Assembly: GCA_002389385.1 (NCBI GenBank)
Contig: DGOK01000131.1
Coordinates: forward strand, 1 to 15,282
Source: Rhodospirillaceae bacterium UBA4468
Lineage (GTDB): Bacteria; Pseudomonadota; Alphaproteobacteria; Rhodospirillales; Casp-alpha2
Length of the DNA: 15,282 bases
Direction: 5' to 3'
The notes beneath the pieces are model-generated. The model had not been told where the DNA came from. It saw only the letters and a program-made list of their open reading frames with translations, and did not search any database. This document shows positions 1 through 7,355 of the stretch, piece after piece; within the stretch, counting starts at the first letter, position 1; each line of letters begins with the position of its first letter. A program made the translations under genes and the position numbers.

Positions 1-371
1 GCGGCAAGGCGCATGAGATTGAACGAGCCAATCAGATTGATGTTAATGACTTTGGCGAATGTCTCTAGAGGCTGCGCGCCATCTCGTCCGACAATTTTCT
101 TGGGCGGCGCAATTCCGGCGCAACTGACGAGGATACGCGCTGGGCCGTGTTTTTCACGGGCCTCGGCGACGGCGGCTTCGGCACTTTCTGCACTCGACAC
201 GTCACAGCTGACAGCAATCCCGCCGATTTCGTCTGCCATTTTTTGTGCGGCATTCATATTCAGATCAAAAATCGCGACCTTGGCACCATTTGCTGCTAAG
301 GCTTGTGCTGTGGTAGCGCCAAGTCCGGATGCACCACCTGTGACGATCGCTGCGTGACCTGAGACGTCCAT
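1..371 (-). CDS. SDR-family dehydrogenase, HSD10-like (partial, N-terminal 123 residues)
   Basis: N-terminal part of a short-chain dehydrogenase/reductase; the gene runs off the left edge, so the catalytic Tyr-x-x-x-Lys is not in the window. Translation from the ATG at 371-369 shows the NAD(P)-binding Rossmann motif TGGASGLG near residues 11-18, an acidic residue after beta-2 (FDLN, favouring NAD over NADP), CDVS, and SCAGIA, which stands where most SDRs have NNAG. The stretch LETFAKVININLIGSFNLMR is typical of type II 3-hydroxyacyl-CoA dehydrogenases (HSD10/HADH2), which oxidise 3-hydroxyacyl-CoA or 2-methyl-3-hydroxybutyryl-CoA. It is divergent from the DUF1232-aacS pair with 48 bp between starts. 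A role with aacS in hydroxybutyrate, ketone-body or branched-chain acid breakdown is inferred. The exact substrate cannot be fixed from this fragment; it could be another SDR. Confidence 0.85.
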   Translation of the reverse strand, partial: MDVSGHAAIVTGGASGLGATTAQALAANGAKVAIFDLNMNAAQKMADEIGGIAVSCDVSSAESAEAAVAEAREKHGPARILVSCAGIAPPKKIVGRDGAQPLETFAKVININLIGSFNLMRLA

Positions 372-419
372 CTTCGTATTCTTTCTATTAATCGATTTAA
401 ATGTGTAGCAAGAGATTGA

Positions 420-797
420 GTGAGCGACAACGTGAGCCGGACACCGGAAGAAAATGAGAAGGTCGTCGCCGAAGGCTTTATTGAGAAGGCGCATCGTACT
501 TTAGGGCGTATCCCTTTTACAGACGAAGCCGTTGCCGCATACTATTGCGCAACAGATGATGCGACACCGGGCCGTGTCCGGATAACCTTGATGGCGGCAT
601 TGGCATATTTCATTGTGCCGATCGACGTGATACCGGATTTTATTGCAATGCTGGGTTTCACTGATGATGCAGCGGTATTCTGGGCGGCGTGGCGATCTGT
701 TCAAGGACATGTGACAGATCAACATCGCAACAAAGCTCGCGCATTCTTAAATCGAAAGTCGACAGAAAAGCCACGTATTAATGATGGCTCATCTTGA
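420..797 (+). CDS. DUF1232 (YkvA-like) small membrane protein
   Basis: A 125-residue protein with the DUF1232 signature: PIDVIPD at residues 67-73 followed by GFTDD at 79-83, within a hydrophobic stretch from about residue 56 to 90. DUF1232 proteins are small, probably membrane-associated proteins of unknown function. The GTG at 420 is the likely start; upstream there is only a weak purine stretch (AGAGATTGAG) and no in-frame ATG near the N-terminus. The gene ends at 797, ten bases before the preferred aacS start at 808, and its last codons contain the aacS Shine-Dalgarno, so the two genes are probably co-transcribed. The N-terminal 45 residues are charged and carry no motif I recognise. Confidence 0.85.
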   Translation: MSDNVSRTPEENEKVVAEGFIEKAHRTLGRIPFTDEAVAAYYCATDDATPGRVRITLMAALAYFIVPIDVIPDFIAMLGFTDDAAVFWAAWRSVQGHVTDQHRNKARAFLNRKSTEKPRINDGSS

Positions 798-803
798 GGA
801 GGA
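796..803 (+). promoter_or_regulatory. Shine-Dalgarno deciding the aacS start
   Basis: GAGGAGGA sits four bases before the TTG at 808. This is a near-perfect anti-16S match, and it makes TTG-808 a better start than the ATGs at 781 or 784, which lie upstream of this site, inside the previous gene, and have no such signal. It overlaps the DUF1232 stop codon, which suggests translational coupling. Confidence 0.75.
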
Positions 804-807
804 AATA

Positions 808-2760
808 TTGACCACACCACTTTGGCAGCCCACGCAAGACCAGATAGACGGCGCACGGATGACAGAAATCCGCCACCACATTGAAAAGCAATGGAGCGTT
901 GAGTTGAAAGATTCCAGTGAGCTTTGGAATTTTTCAGTGACCGAGCTTGAAAAATTCTGGACCTCAGTGTGGGACTATAGCGACATCATCGCTGAGACCC
1001 GTGGTGCACGTATTTTGGCCGATGGCAACAAGATGCCTGGTGCGAAATGGTTCCCAGATGCCCGACTGAACTTTGCTGAGAATTTGCTGAAACGTCGCGA
1101 TGACGGCGAAGCCATGGTGTTCAACGGCGAAAATAAAATTATCCGGCGACTGACGTTTAAAGAAGTCTTTGAACAAGTATCCGTAACGACACAAATTCTG
1201 GCCAACCTTGGTGTTGCTGAAGGTGACCGGGTTGCCGGGTATTTGCCGAATATGCCGGAAACAATTATTGCGATGATGGCAACGAATGCATTGGGGGCTG
1301 TGTGGTCATCATGCTCGCCAGACTTTGGTGAGCAGGGCGTGTTAGACCGGTTCAGGCAGATCACCCCAAAAGTCTTATTCTGCACTGATGGGTATTGGTA
1401 TAATGGCAAGCGCCATGATGTACGCGCAAAGACAGCCGGGATCGCAAACCAACTGCCAAGCATCACAAAAACAATTTTGTTTCCCTACGGGGACCAGGCT
1501 GCAGACGTCGGTCTATTAACGAATGCCATGACGTACGAAGAGGCTGCAGCAGGGCTTGTCCCTAGCGACATCGCGTTTCGCCAACTGCCGTTTGATCACC
1601 CTCTGTATATTATGTTCTCGAGCGGTACCACGGGTGCGCCAAAATGCATCGTCCATTCGCAAGGTGGCGCGTTATTGAAGCATGCGACGGAACAGCCACT
1701 GCATTGCGATATCCGCAAAGATGATCGGGTGTTCTTTTTCACCACATGCGGTTGGATGATGTGGAATTGGTTGGTCACCAATCTGGCATGGGGTGCCACG
1801 TTGTTACTGTATGATGGATCGCCGTTCTATCCGACAGGCGAGACCTTGTTCACTTTTGCTGACGAAGAAAAAATGACGCTGTTTGGCACATCGGCCAAGT
1901 TTGTCGATGCGCTGAACAAAGCAGAACTCCGACCTCGTGATACCCACGATTTATCATCGATCCGCATGTTCTGTTCAACTGGATCGCCTTTGGCCCCCGA
2001 GGGGTTTGATTACGTTTATGATGCGGTGAAAACGGATATTCATCTGGTTTCGTTCTCGGGCGGCACCGATATCATGGGATGTTTTTGTGGAGGTGACGTC
2101 ACACGTCCGGTATGGCGCGGTGAGATTCAGGCACGCTTTCTTGGCATGGCCGCTAATGTCTTCGATGAAGAAGGGCAGCCCGTCCAAGGCAAAAAAGGTG
2201 AACTGGTTTGTACAAAACCGTTCCCAACAGTGCCGATTGAGTTTCTTGATGATCCAGGTGATGCACGCTTTAAGGCGGCGTATTTCGAGATGTTTCCAAA
2301 TATCTGGACACATGGCGATTATGTAATGCTGACGGAACATGATGGCATCGTCATCTTTGGGCGATCTGATGCAACGTTGAATCCGGGTGGTGTGCGGATC
2401 GGCACGGCGGAGATCTACCGCCAAGTTGAGAAGCTTGCGGAAGTTCAGGAAACCATTGTGATTGGTCAGGAGTGGGACAATGACGTGCGGGTTATCCTGT
2501 TTGTCATTGTTCGGGACGGCTATGAACTGGATGACGAGCTGATTGCGAAGATACGTAAACAGGTGCGAGACAATTGCACGCCACGTCACGTGCCGGCAAA
2601 AGTCATTGCTGTTAAAGATATACCGCGCACAAAGTCTGGAAAGATCACCGAACTTGCTGTTCGCGATATCGTACACGGCCGCCCAATCAAGAATAAAGAG
2701 GCGCTGGCGAACCCTGATGCATTGAAGCTGTTTGAGGATCTGGCCGAGCTTAAAGTCTAG
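808..2760 (+). CDS. aacS: acetoacetyl-CoA synthetase (acetoacetate--CoA ligase)
   Basis: Activates acetoacetate with ATP and CoA to acetoacetyl-CoA through an acyl-adenylate; cytosolic, in ketone-body and polyhydroxybutyrate metabolism. From TTG-808 the protein is 650 residues, the normal size for the family, and begins MTTPLWQPT as relatives do. Visible are the P-loop SSGTTGAPK at residues 271-279, the GWMMWNW motif after it, FSGGTDI, the hinge region GRSDATLNPGGVRIGTAEIY, and the C-terminal PRTKSGK at 606-612, whose last Lys is the catalytic, acetylatable lysine. The C-terminal tail (VRDIVHGRPI, then NPDALKLF) is diagnostic of AacS as against acetyl-CoA synthetase. A start at 781 would add nine residues and overlap the preceding gene. 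The neighbouring HSD10-like SDR supports a C4-acid role. Confidence 0.95.
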   Translation: MTTPLWQPTQDQIDGARMTEIRHHIEKQWSVELKDSSELWNFSVTELEKFWTSVWDYSDIIAETRGARILADGNKMPGAKWFPDARLNFAENLLKRRDDGEAMVFNGENKIIRRLTFKEVFEQVSVTTQILANLGVAEGDRVAGYLPNMPETIIAMMATNALGAVWSSCSPDFGEQGVLDRFRQITPKVLFCTDGYWYNGKRHDVRAKTAGIANQLPSITKTILFPYGDQAADVGLLTNAMTYEEAAAGLVPSDIAFRQLPFDHPLYIMFSSGTTGAPKCIVHSQGGALLKHATEQPLHCDIRKDDRVFFFTTCGWMMWNWLVTNLAWGATLLLYDGSPFYPTGETLFTFADEEKMTLFGTSAKFVDALNKAELRPRDTHDLSSIRMFCSTGSPLAPEGFDYVYDAVKTDIHLVSFSGGTDIMGCFCGGDVTRPVWRGEIQARFLGMAANVFDEEGQPVQGKKGELVCTKPFPTVPIEFLDDPGDARFKAAYFEMFPNIWTHGDYVMLTEHDGIVIFGRSDATLNPGGVRIGTAEIYRQVEKLAEVQETIVIGQEWDNDVRVILFVIVRDGYELDDELIAKIRKQVRDNCTPRHVPAKVIAVKDIPRTKSGKITELAVRDIVHGRPIKNKEALANPDALKLFEDLAELKV

Positions 2761-2783
2761 CGACCTGTCGTGTTGGTTTTGCC

Positions 2784-2975
2784 CTAGATTTCAACGTTGG
2801 CAATAGACCGGTACATTGCCTGAAGTGCACTCGGCGCCGTGCTGTCGCCAGACTTGGCGCGTTTGACGAGCTGTTCGACGCAGGCTTCGGTGATGGCCCT
2901 GAGTTCTGACGATTCCATTTCACCAAGAAATTGATCGGGGTTGTTTCGAATGGCCAAGATGAATGGGTTACTCAT
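2784..2975 (-). CDS. small protein of unknown function, coupled to LysR gene
   Basis: A 63-residue protein not recognised as a known family. It is mainly predicted helical, starts MSNPFILAIRNNPDQFLGEM and contains an amphipathic stretch (SELRAITEACVEQLVKRA). The start at 2975 is favoured over an upstream in-frame ATG at 3041: TTGGAG lies about eight bases before it, and the ATG overlaps the stop of the extended LysR frame as ATGA (2975-2972), a classic coupling arrangement. The frame upstream to 3041 is the LysR coding region in another frame. The product is probably co-expressed with the regulator. It ends 23 bp from the convergent aacS; I see no terminator between them. Confidence 0.6.
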   Translation of the reverse strand: MSNPFILAIRNNPDQFLGEMESSELRAITEACVEQLVKRAKSGDSTAPSALQAMYRSIANVEI

Positions 2976-3913
2976 GAATTTTTCTCCAAGCGGCGTTTCG
3001 TCGCCAGTCTTGATGCTGATTCTTTGGCTTCGACTATGAGCCAATCACGAAAGGCGCGGACTTTTGGGCGATCAATGTTCGTTTCAGTGACCGCGACATG
3101 ATAGCTATACTACGCTGTGAGCGCGAGATCAAAAGGTGCTACAAGCTTACCGGCATCAATATAGTCAGCAACCAAAAGGCCACGCCCCAAAGCGACGCCG
3201 TCACCCGCCATTGCAGCCTGTATCACCAAGTTTGCATGGGTGTAGCCGGGTCCTCGCGTTGGGTCGATATCGTTAAGACCTGCTTCTTGCAGCCACATGG
3301 TCCAATCTTGGATCATGTCGTCATGGGTAAGTGTGTGATGGCGAAGGTCTGAAGGCTTTTTTAAGCCATTGCCTTGCGTCAGCAATTCTGGGGCACAAAC
3401 CGGGAAGATATCTTCACGCATAAGTTCTTCGCTAATAAGTCCGGGCCAATTACCCATCCCATTGCGCACACCGATATCAATCCCATCGCGGTCATAATCG
3501 GCAATGGCATTAGAGCTCGCCAAGCGGATGTCGATGTCTGGATTGAGTTTGCGGAACCGGACCATCCGCGGCATGAGCCACGTTGCGGCAAGGCTGTCCA
3601 TTGTTGCAATTGTCAGGATGCCGGATTGATCGCGTCGTTTTACACGGCTTAACGCGGCATCCATCGAATCAAACGCATCTGTGAGTTCTGGCAATAATGT
3701 CTGTCCGGCATCGGTCAATATATGCTGTCGGTTCCAGCGCAGGAAAAGGATCAAGCCAATCTGTTCTTCGAGGGACTTAATTTGATGCGAGACAGCAGCC
3801 TGCGTGACATTCAGTTCATCCGCAGCTCGGGTGAAGCTGAGATGACGCGCAGCCGCTTCAAAAGCGCAGAGAGCATTGAGGGAGGGCAGGCGACGGGACA
3901 TAAATACCAACAT
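2972..3913 (-). pseudogene. LysR-family (GcvA-like) transcriptional regulator with in-frame amber stop
   Basis: The N-terminus SRRLPSLNALCAFEAAARHL and the helix-turn-helix (SFTRAADELNVTQAAVSHQI) mark a GcvA-type LysR DNA-binding domain; the effector-binding domain follows (DGIDIGVRNG, VCAPELL, AAMAGDGVALGRG). The open frame stops at a TAG (3112-3110) after 267 residues. The same frame then continues for 45 more codons with sequence expected of a LysR C-terminus (YSYHVAVTETNIDRPKVRAF, then RDWLIVEA) and ends in TGA at 2974-2972, overlapping the next gene's ATG. The restored length of about 313 residues fits the family; 267 is short. So this is a recent nonsense mutation, a base error, or a readthrough codon. 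The truncated form would keep the DNA-binding domain. The start may be ATG-3913 or ATG-3901 (MSRRLPS, closer to relatives); neither has a clear Shine-Dalgarno. Confidence 0.85.
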
Positions 3914-4137
3914 TTTTCATAAGGTTTAATTATTTATTTATATCTTATATATGATGCGATAATCACCTAACTAATTGATATAAGTAGAAATATATATTGT
4001 TCTCGTAGCATTCGGATAATATTTTCTAATGATTATATAAATTAATGTCGTTTGTTGATATGCGAGATAGCGGGTATTTGTTTGTTCATCGACGCCATAC
4101 TGAAATTGTTCAGCTGGCTCCGACGAGGAGAAAACAA
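3914..4137 (+). promoter_or_regulatory. AT-rich divergent control region between LysR and DUF1127 genes
   Basis: A 224-bp spacer, far more AT-rich than its surroundings from about 3920 to 4045, with runs of TATA/ATTTA type. It holds an interrupted palindrome ATATA-N8-TATAT at 3978-3995, which fits the loose T-N11-A form of a LysR box, but in DNA this AT-rich it may be chance. A possible promoter for the DUF1127 gene is TTGTTC, 17 bases, TATTTT (about 3998-4026); the match is modest. The DUF1127 Shine-Dalgarno AGGAG is at 4126-4130, seven bases from ATG-4138. The frame is open upstream to an ATG at 4045, but that start lacks a ribosome site and the added residues do not resemble the family. 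Confidence 0.5.
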
Positions 4138-4377
4138 ATGACCAGTATTATGAAAATGTTTCCTGCAGCAACCGGCGTTGGCCGCGAGTTATTCAAAGCC
4201 AGCATGATTGCTGTGTTTGTGCTGCCTGAGCGTGGACTGGATGTGCTCCATACGTGGGGCCAGCGTATCGAATCTCGCCAAATGCTTGGCCATATTGAAT
4301 GGCAGCGGCTTGATGACATGGGTATGACCCCTGAAGATGGTGCACGTGAGAGCGCAAAACCGTTCTGGCGCGCCTAA
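4138..4377 (+). CDS. DUF1127-containing small protein
   Basis: A 79-residue protein whose C-terminal half matches the DUF1127 pattern: W40-x-x-R-x-x-x-R repeat-like spacing, then LDDMGMTPEDGARESAKPFW (family form: L-x-D-[IM]-G-[LM]-T-x-x-D-A-x-x-E-x-x-K-P-F-W-R). DUF1127 proteins are short, Arg-rich alphaproteobacterial proteins; some related ones bind RNA or affect phosphate, sRNA and stress physiology, but the function here is unknown. The first 30 residues include a hydrophobic patch (ASMIAVFVL). The start at 4138 is chosen because AGGAG lies seven bases upstream. It is transcribed divergently from a GcvA-like LysR gene, the likely regulator, and is followed by a strong terminator, so it is a single-gene unit. 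Confidence 0.8.
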   Translation: MTSIMKMFPAATGVGRELFKASMIAVFVLPERGLDVLHTWGQRIESRQMLGHIEWQRLDDMGMTPEDGARESAKPFWRA

Positions 4378-4401
4378 CTCTAAGATCAATGAGTTGTAGA
4401 G

Positions 4402-4439
4402 AGAGCGACCTTTTTCCAAGCGGGGTCGCTCTTTTTTTT
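4402..4439 (+). terminator. Rho-independent terminator after DUF1127 gene
   Basis: Stem AGAGCGACC (4402-4410) pairs perfectly with GGTCGCTCT (4424-4432) around a 13-base loop and runs into an eight-base T tract (4432-4439). It lies 24 bp after the DUF1127 stop. The opposite strand has no T tract, so it works for plus-strand transcripts only. Confidence 0.9.
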
Positions 4440-4490
4440 ATGCGCCAGATTTTCTGAAATACTTAGGATGTACGGAAAGAGGATAGATCA

Positions 4491-4991
4491 ATGCTTGAAT
4501 ATTTACGGATGATGGTGCGCTATAATAAGTGGGCGAACGCAAAGCTGAACACGGCGATCATGGATATTAGTGATGACGCCTACATGGCCAAGCGCGAGGC
4601 CTTCTTTGGTTCCATTCACGGCGGCCTCAATCATATTCTTTTGGTCGACCGGATTTGGCGGGGCCGCGTTGAAGGCAATCCCCACCCGGCGGACCGTCTG
4701 GACATCATTGTGACAGATGACCGAGAGGCATTTGTAAGCGAGCGCATGGTAGAAGACGATATCCTTATCGACTTCACAGATAGCTTTGATGAAAAAAGTC
4801 TTGATGAAAAAGTGACGTATTCATCTTTGATTGGGTTCACGGGTAAAGACCCAAGGCGGCTTATTCTGGCGCACATGTTCAATCACGCAACGCATCACCG
4901 GGGCCAGGTCCATGCCCTTTTAACGCAAGTGCCAGCTGATCCGCCGCCACTCGATTTAATGATTTATATCCGCGAGACCGAGGCTGGATAA
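4491..4991 (+). CDS. DinB-family (DinB/YfiT fold) metal-dependent protein
   Basis: A 166-residue four-helix-bundle protein of the DinB superfamily. The N-terminus YNKWANAKLN at residues 11-20 is the usual DinB opening. The metal-binding histidines are visible as H48 (GLNHILLVDRIW), H132 and H136 in HMFNHATHHRGQ (128-139). Members bind Zn or Ni; some are thiol-dependent S-transferases (bacillithiol, mycothiol, glutathione), and the E. coli damage-inducible polymerase also called DinB is unrelated. The substrate here is unknown. AGAGG lies 10-15 bases before the ATG. It stands alone after the DUF1127 terminator and is convergent with the DUF3012 lipoprotein. Confidence 0.9.
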   Translation: MLEYLRMMVRYNKWANAKLNTAIMDISDDAYMAKREAFFGSIHGGLNHILLVDRIWRGRVEGNPHPADRLDIIVTDDREAFVSERMVEDDILIDFTDSFDEKSLDEKVTYSSLIGFTGKDPRRLILAHMFNHATHHRGQVHALLTQVPADPPPLDLMIYIRETEAG

Positions 4992-5002
4992 ATCTAGCCT
5001 CG
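4979..5002. terminator. hairpin at the dinB-like 3' end, possible shared terminator
   Basis: CGAGGCT (4979-4985) pairs with AGCCTCG (4996-5002) around a ten-base loop that holds the DinB stop codon. It sits between two convergent genes and is symmetrical, so it could act on both transcripts, but neither strand has a T tract after it. A processing or weak termination role is inferred. Confidence 0.35.
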
Positions 5003-5011
5003 TCACAGTCT

Positions 5012-5191
5012 TTACAGGATGCAGTGTTTGGCGAAATCAGCAGCTTCGTTTGCTGACCAGTCACCTTTAGGCTTCTCTTTGAGGTCAGCGCACCATTCTT
5101 TGGATCCGACTTCTGGTGAACAGGCGGAAAGGCTCGCAACGGCAACGAGTGCAAATGCCAGAATACCGAATCGTAAAAATTTAGTGCGAAT
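5012..5191 (-). CDS. DUF3012 lipoprotein, apparent ATT start
   Basis: A 59-residue lipoprotein precursor. The n-region is RTKFLRF, the h-region GILAFALVAVAS, the lipobox LSAC with the lipidated Cys at 24; the mature part is SPEVGSKEWCADLKEKPKGD followed by WSANEAADFAKHCIL. That mature sequence is the hallmark of DUF3012, a family of tiny lipoproteins of unknown function with two conserved cysteines. There is no ATG, GTG or TTG in frame between the upstream TAA and the signal peptide. The only start that keeps the positively charged n-region and has correct spacing is ATT (5191-5189), seven bases after GGAG. A CTG inside the h-region would remove the n-region. ATT starts are known (infC, pcnB) but rare; a G-to-T base error is the alternative. 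Convergent with the DinB gene and 68 bp downstream of the phosphatase gene. Confidence 0.8.
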   Translation of the reverse strand: MRTKFLRFGILAFALVAVASLSACSPEVGSKEWCADLKEKPKGDWSANEAADFAKHCIL

Positions 5192-5198
5192 ATGAATT

Positions 5199-5202
5199 CT
5201 CC
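5199..5202 (-). promoter_or_regulatory. Shine-Dalgarno supporting the ATT start
   Basis: Minus-strand TTGGAGAATTCATATT: GGAG stands seven bases before the ATT at 5191. An almost identical leader (TTGGAGAAAAATTCATG) precedes the 63-residue gene at 2975, where it serves an ATG. Confidence 0.55.
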
Positions 5203-5259
5203 AAGATTAATAGTGTGATCGAATGAGGTTCTAGATTACGGGCTAAAAGTGTGGCGTCT

Positions 5260-7317
5260 TTAAGATGTTTTCACAACCAATAGCGATACATCATCTTTAA
5301 CGGGTATCGCGCCGCGAAACGTTTCTAGGTCTTTTAGAAGCGCTTCAGAGATAGCTTGGCTGCTATGTGACTTGGATACCTCGACAGTCGCCTTCAACCG
5401 ATCAAGGCCATATGCCTCGCCTGCCGCATTCGATGCTTCGCAAATACCGTCTGTATAAGCGATGAGAATGCCATTCTTTGGGAACGTGCCGGACATATTT
5501 CTAAAGGACCATGACTGATCAACGCCAAGGGGGATATCTTCACCATCCAGCGCGGTGAATGCGTTTGAATCAATATCGTACACAAGTGCGGGCTCATGCC
5601 CTGCTGAAATCCAGGTAAACCGGTGTTGCCCCGGCGTTAGCAATAATTGGAAAAGTGTAAGAGACCGACCGCCGGAACTATCTTCGCACAACTGGCGATT
5701 AACGGAATCAAATAAATCAGCAGGTGATGAGGCGAAATCTGTATAGGTCCGGATCATTGCCCGTGCTGTTACCATTAACAGTGCCGCGCTAATCCCATGA
5801 CCTGTAACATCTCCGATGATGGCGGCGATTCGCTCATCGTCCATCGGAATGAAATCCTGATAATCACCACCAATCTCGTCGCAATAGATCGTTGTGCTTG
5901 CGATATCGAAGCCATCTATTGCGGGTGCTGAGCTTGGGACAAAATGTTGCTGGATTTCCTGTGCGGCGAGTAAGTCACGCTTGACGCGCACTTGCTCTTC
6001 GAGCGCTGGCACGAGGCGATTAAATTCCCGTGCAAGATCACCAAGTTCGTCACTGGATGTGTCATCTACGCGCGTACTGAAGTCGCCGGTTTCCAATTGC
6101 GTAGCGGCTGCGTGTAATTGGCGGATTGGTTTGGTCAACGTTCTTGCACCATAAATTGCCAAGCCAATGGCACTGATTCCGGCGAAGACGGCAAAGATCA
6201 CAGCATTCCTGAGTTGGGCCTGGTACGATGCTCTGACAATAGCTTCGGCCTGGTCTTGAGCGCTCGTAATCACCTGCTCGGGGAACGTTGCGGCGAGATG
6301 CCATGCGACGTCTTCGGTTCGACCAAGCGGGCCAAAGGACCATGCTTCGCGGACGCCACTTCGTGTGACGAATTCCATGCCAGGGACGCCACTTCTGATG
6401 TCACTTGCGACCTTGAGCCAGGCATCGTCGCCATCCAGTAACATTGGCCTCATAAGGTCATGGACACGCCAGTTGCCTGTATTCGCTTCAAGCACAGCAA
6501 CTTCGTTTGGCAGCAGTTGTGGTTCATCGTCTGGCACGGCAATCAAGTACGCGGATGCTTCGGGGGGCAGATGAGTTGGATTAATTGATTTTGTCAAAAG
6601 TGCATCGGTACGAATTGTAATGCGCGCAACACCAACAATTTGACCGCTTGATGTTTGAACCGGTGTCGTCACAGAGCGTCGATTTACAGCCTCGCCTTTT
6701 GTAAACCATGATGTGGCACCCCGTTCAATTGTCCTAAAATACCAATCACTCTCACGCGGATCTTGTTTCCCTGTGGTAACGCCAGCTGGGTAAGATAACG
6801 TCAGGCCACTTTCAAACGAGACGGAAATAGAATCAACGAAAGTGCGGTTTCTCTGATAGACGGTTCGTGCAACGTCGGTGATGCCAATGAGGCGATACAA
6901 TGTGCCTGCAATTTGATCCTTTGCAGAATCGGCCGCAATGAAGGACCCCATTTTATATAAATCGATCGGCAGTTCAGTCTGGCTGCCCTGAAGATTTTGA
7001 TCGTGCAGTAAGAACTCTCCAAGGTCCGCGGTCTCGCTCAATTCTGAAACAGAAACAGTCATGCGTTCTGTGACGTTTGATGCAAACGCGCGGACAGCAC
7101 GGTCCATCTGTTTCTGTTCAGTGACCAGTGTTATAGCGCCTTGCTCTGTCACGCGCCGTAACTCGCGGGTCAGGCGGTCCGACAGCAATGTCTTGCCGCG
7201 CTCTGCCATTTCAAGGCTGAACTCGTTCGTTGAGCGCAAATACATAAACGACGCAGCTGCCAAAGGCAGCACGGTCAAAATAACGAAACAAATTGTCAGC
7301 TTTGTTGTGATCTTCAT
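5260..7317 (-). CDS. membrane sensor with HAMP and PP2C/SpoIIE-type phosphatase domain
   Basis: A 685-residue signalling protein. TM1 spans about residues 9-27; a large periplasmic region (28-370) of Cache type follows (note DPRESDWYFRTIERG at 186-200, a typical dCache segment); TM2 is about 371-391; HAMP about 391-445 (TKPIRQLHAAATQLETGDFS); then a PP2C-like Ser/Thr phosphatase of the RsbU/SpoIIE class, 465-685. Metal-site aspartates are in place: D485 (EIGGDYQDF), D503 (IGDVTGHG), D623 (YTDGICEA) and D676 (VKDDVSLL), so it should be active. Such proteins dephosphorylate anti-sigma-factor antagonists (STAS) in partner-switching, after sensing a small ligand outside the membrane. No STAS or anti-sigma gene lies in the window. 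It follows the quinone oxidoreductase by 38 bp on the same strand and may share its transcript. No strong Shine-Dalgarno is seen at the ATG. Confidence 0.92.
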   Translation of the reverse strand: MKITTKLTICFVILTVLPLAAASFMYLRSTNEFSLEMAERGKTLLSDRLTRELRRVTEQGAITLVTEQKQMDRAVRAFASNVTERMTVSVSELSETADLGEFLLHDQNLQGSQTELPIDLYKMGSFIAADSAKDQIAGTLYRLIGITDVARTVYQRNRTFVDSISVSFESGLTLSYPAGVTTGKQDPRESDWYFRTIERGATSWFTKGEAVNRRSVTTPVQTSSGQIVGVARITIRTDALLTKSINPTHLPPEASAYLIAVPDDEPQLLPNEVAVLEANTGNWRVHDLMRPMLLDGDDAWLKVASDIRSGVPGMEFVTRSGVREAWSFGPLGRTEDVAWHLAATFPEQVITSAQDQAEAIVRASYQAQLRNAVIFAVFAGISAIGLAIYGARTLTKPIRQLHAAATQLETGDFSTRVDDTSSDELGDLAREFNRLVPALEEQVRVKRDLLAAQEIQQHFVPSSAPAIDGFDIASTTIYCDEIGGDYQDFIPMDDERIAAIIGDVTGHGISAALLMVTARAMIRTYTDFASSPADLFDSVNRQLCEDSSGGRSLTLFQLLLTPGQHRFTWISAGHEPALVYDIDSNAFTALDGEDIPLGVDQSWSFRNMSGTFPKNGILIAYTDGICEASNAAGEAYGLDRLKATVEVSKSHSSQAISEALLKDLETFRGAIPVKDDVSLLVVKTS

Positions 7318-7355
7318 TGAACGTACGACTGCTGCCTTGTGGAAGTATTGGTCAC

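Noticed and set aside
13..357. 114-residue plus-strand open frame
   Set aside because: It lies opposite the SDR gene, whose Rossmann motif and family pattern are clear; this frame is its antisense shadow.
1975..2676. 233-residue minus-strand frame inside aacS
   Set aside because: It is antisense to a fully conserved part of AacS, with no recognisable domain and no start signal.
3978..3995. ATATA-N8-TATAT as a definite LysR binding box
   Set aside because: In a region this rich in A and T such symmetry is expected by chance, so it is only noted within the control-region entry.
4879..5154. 91-residue minus-strand open frame over the DinB 3' end
   Set aside because: It is an out-of-frame reading of the DUF3012 lipoprotein region; the other frame has a signal peptide, lipobox and recognisable mature sequence.
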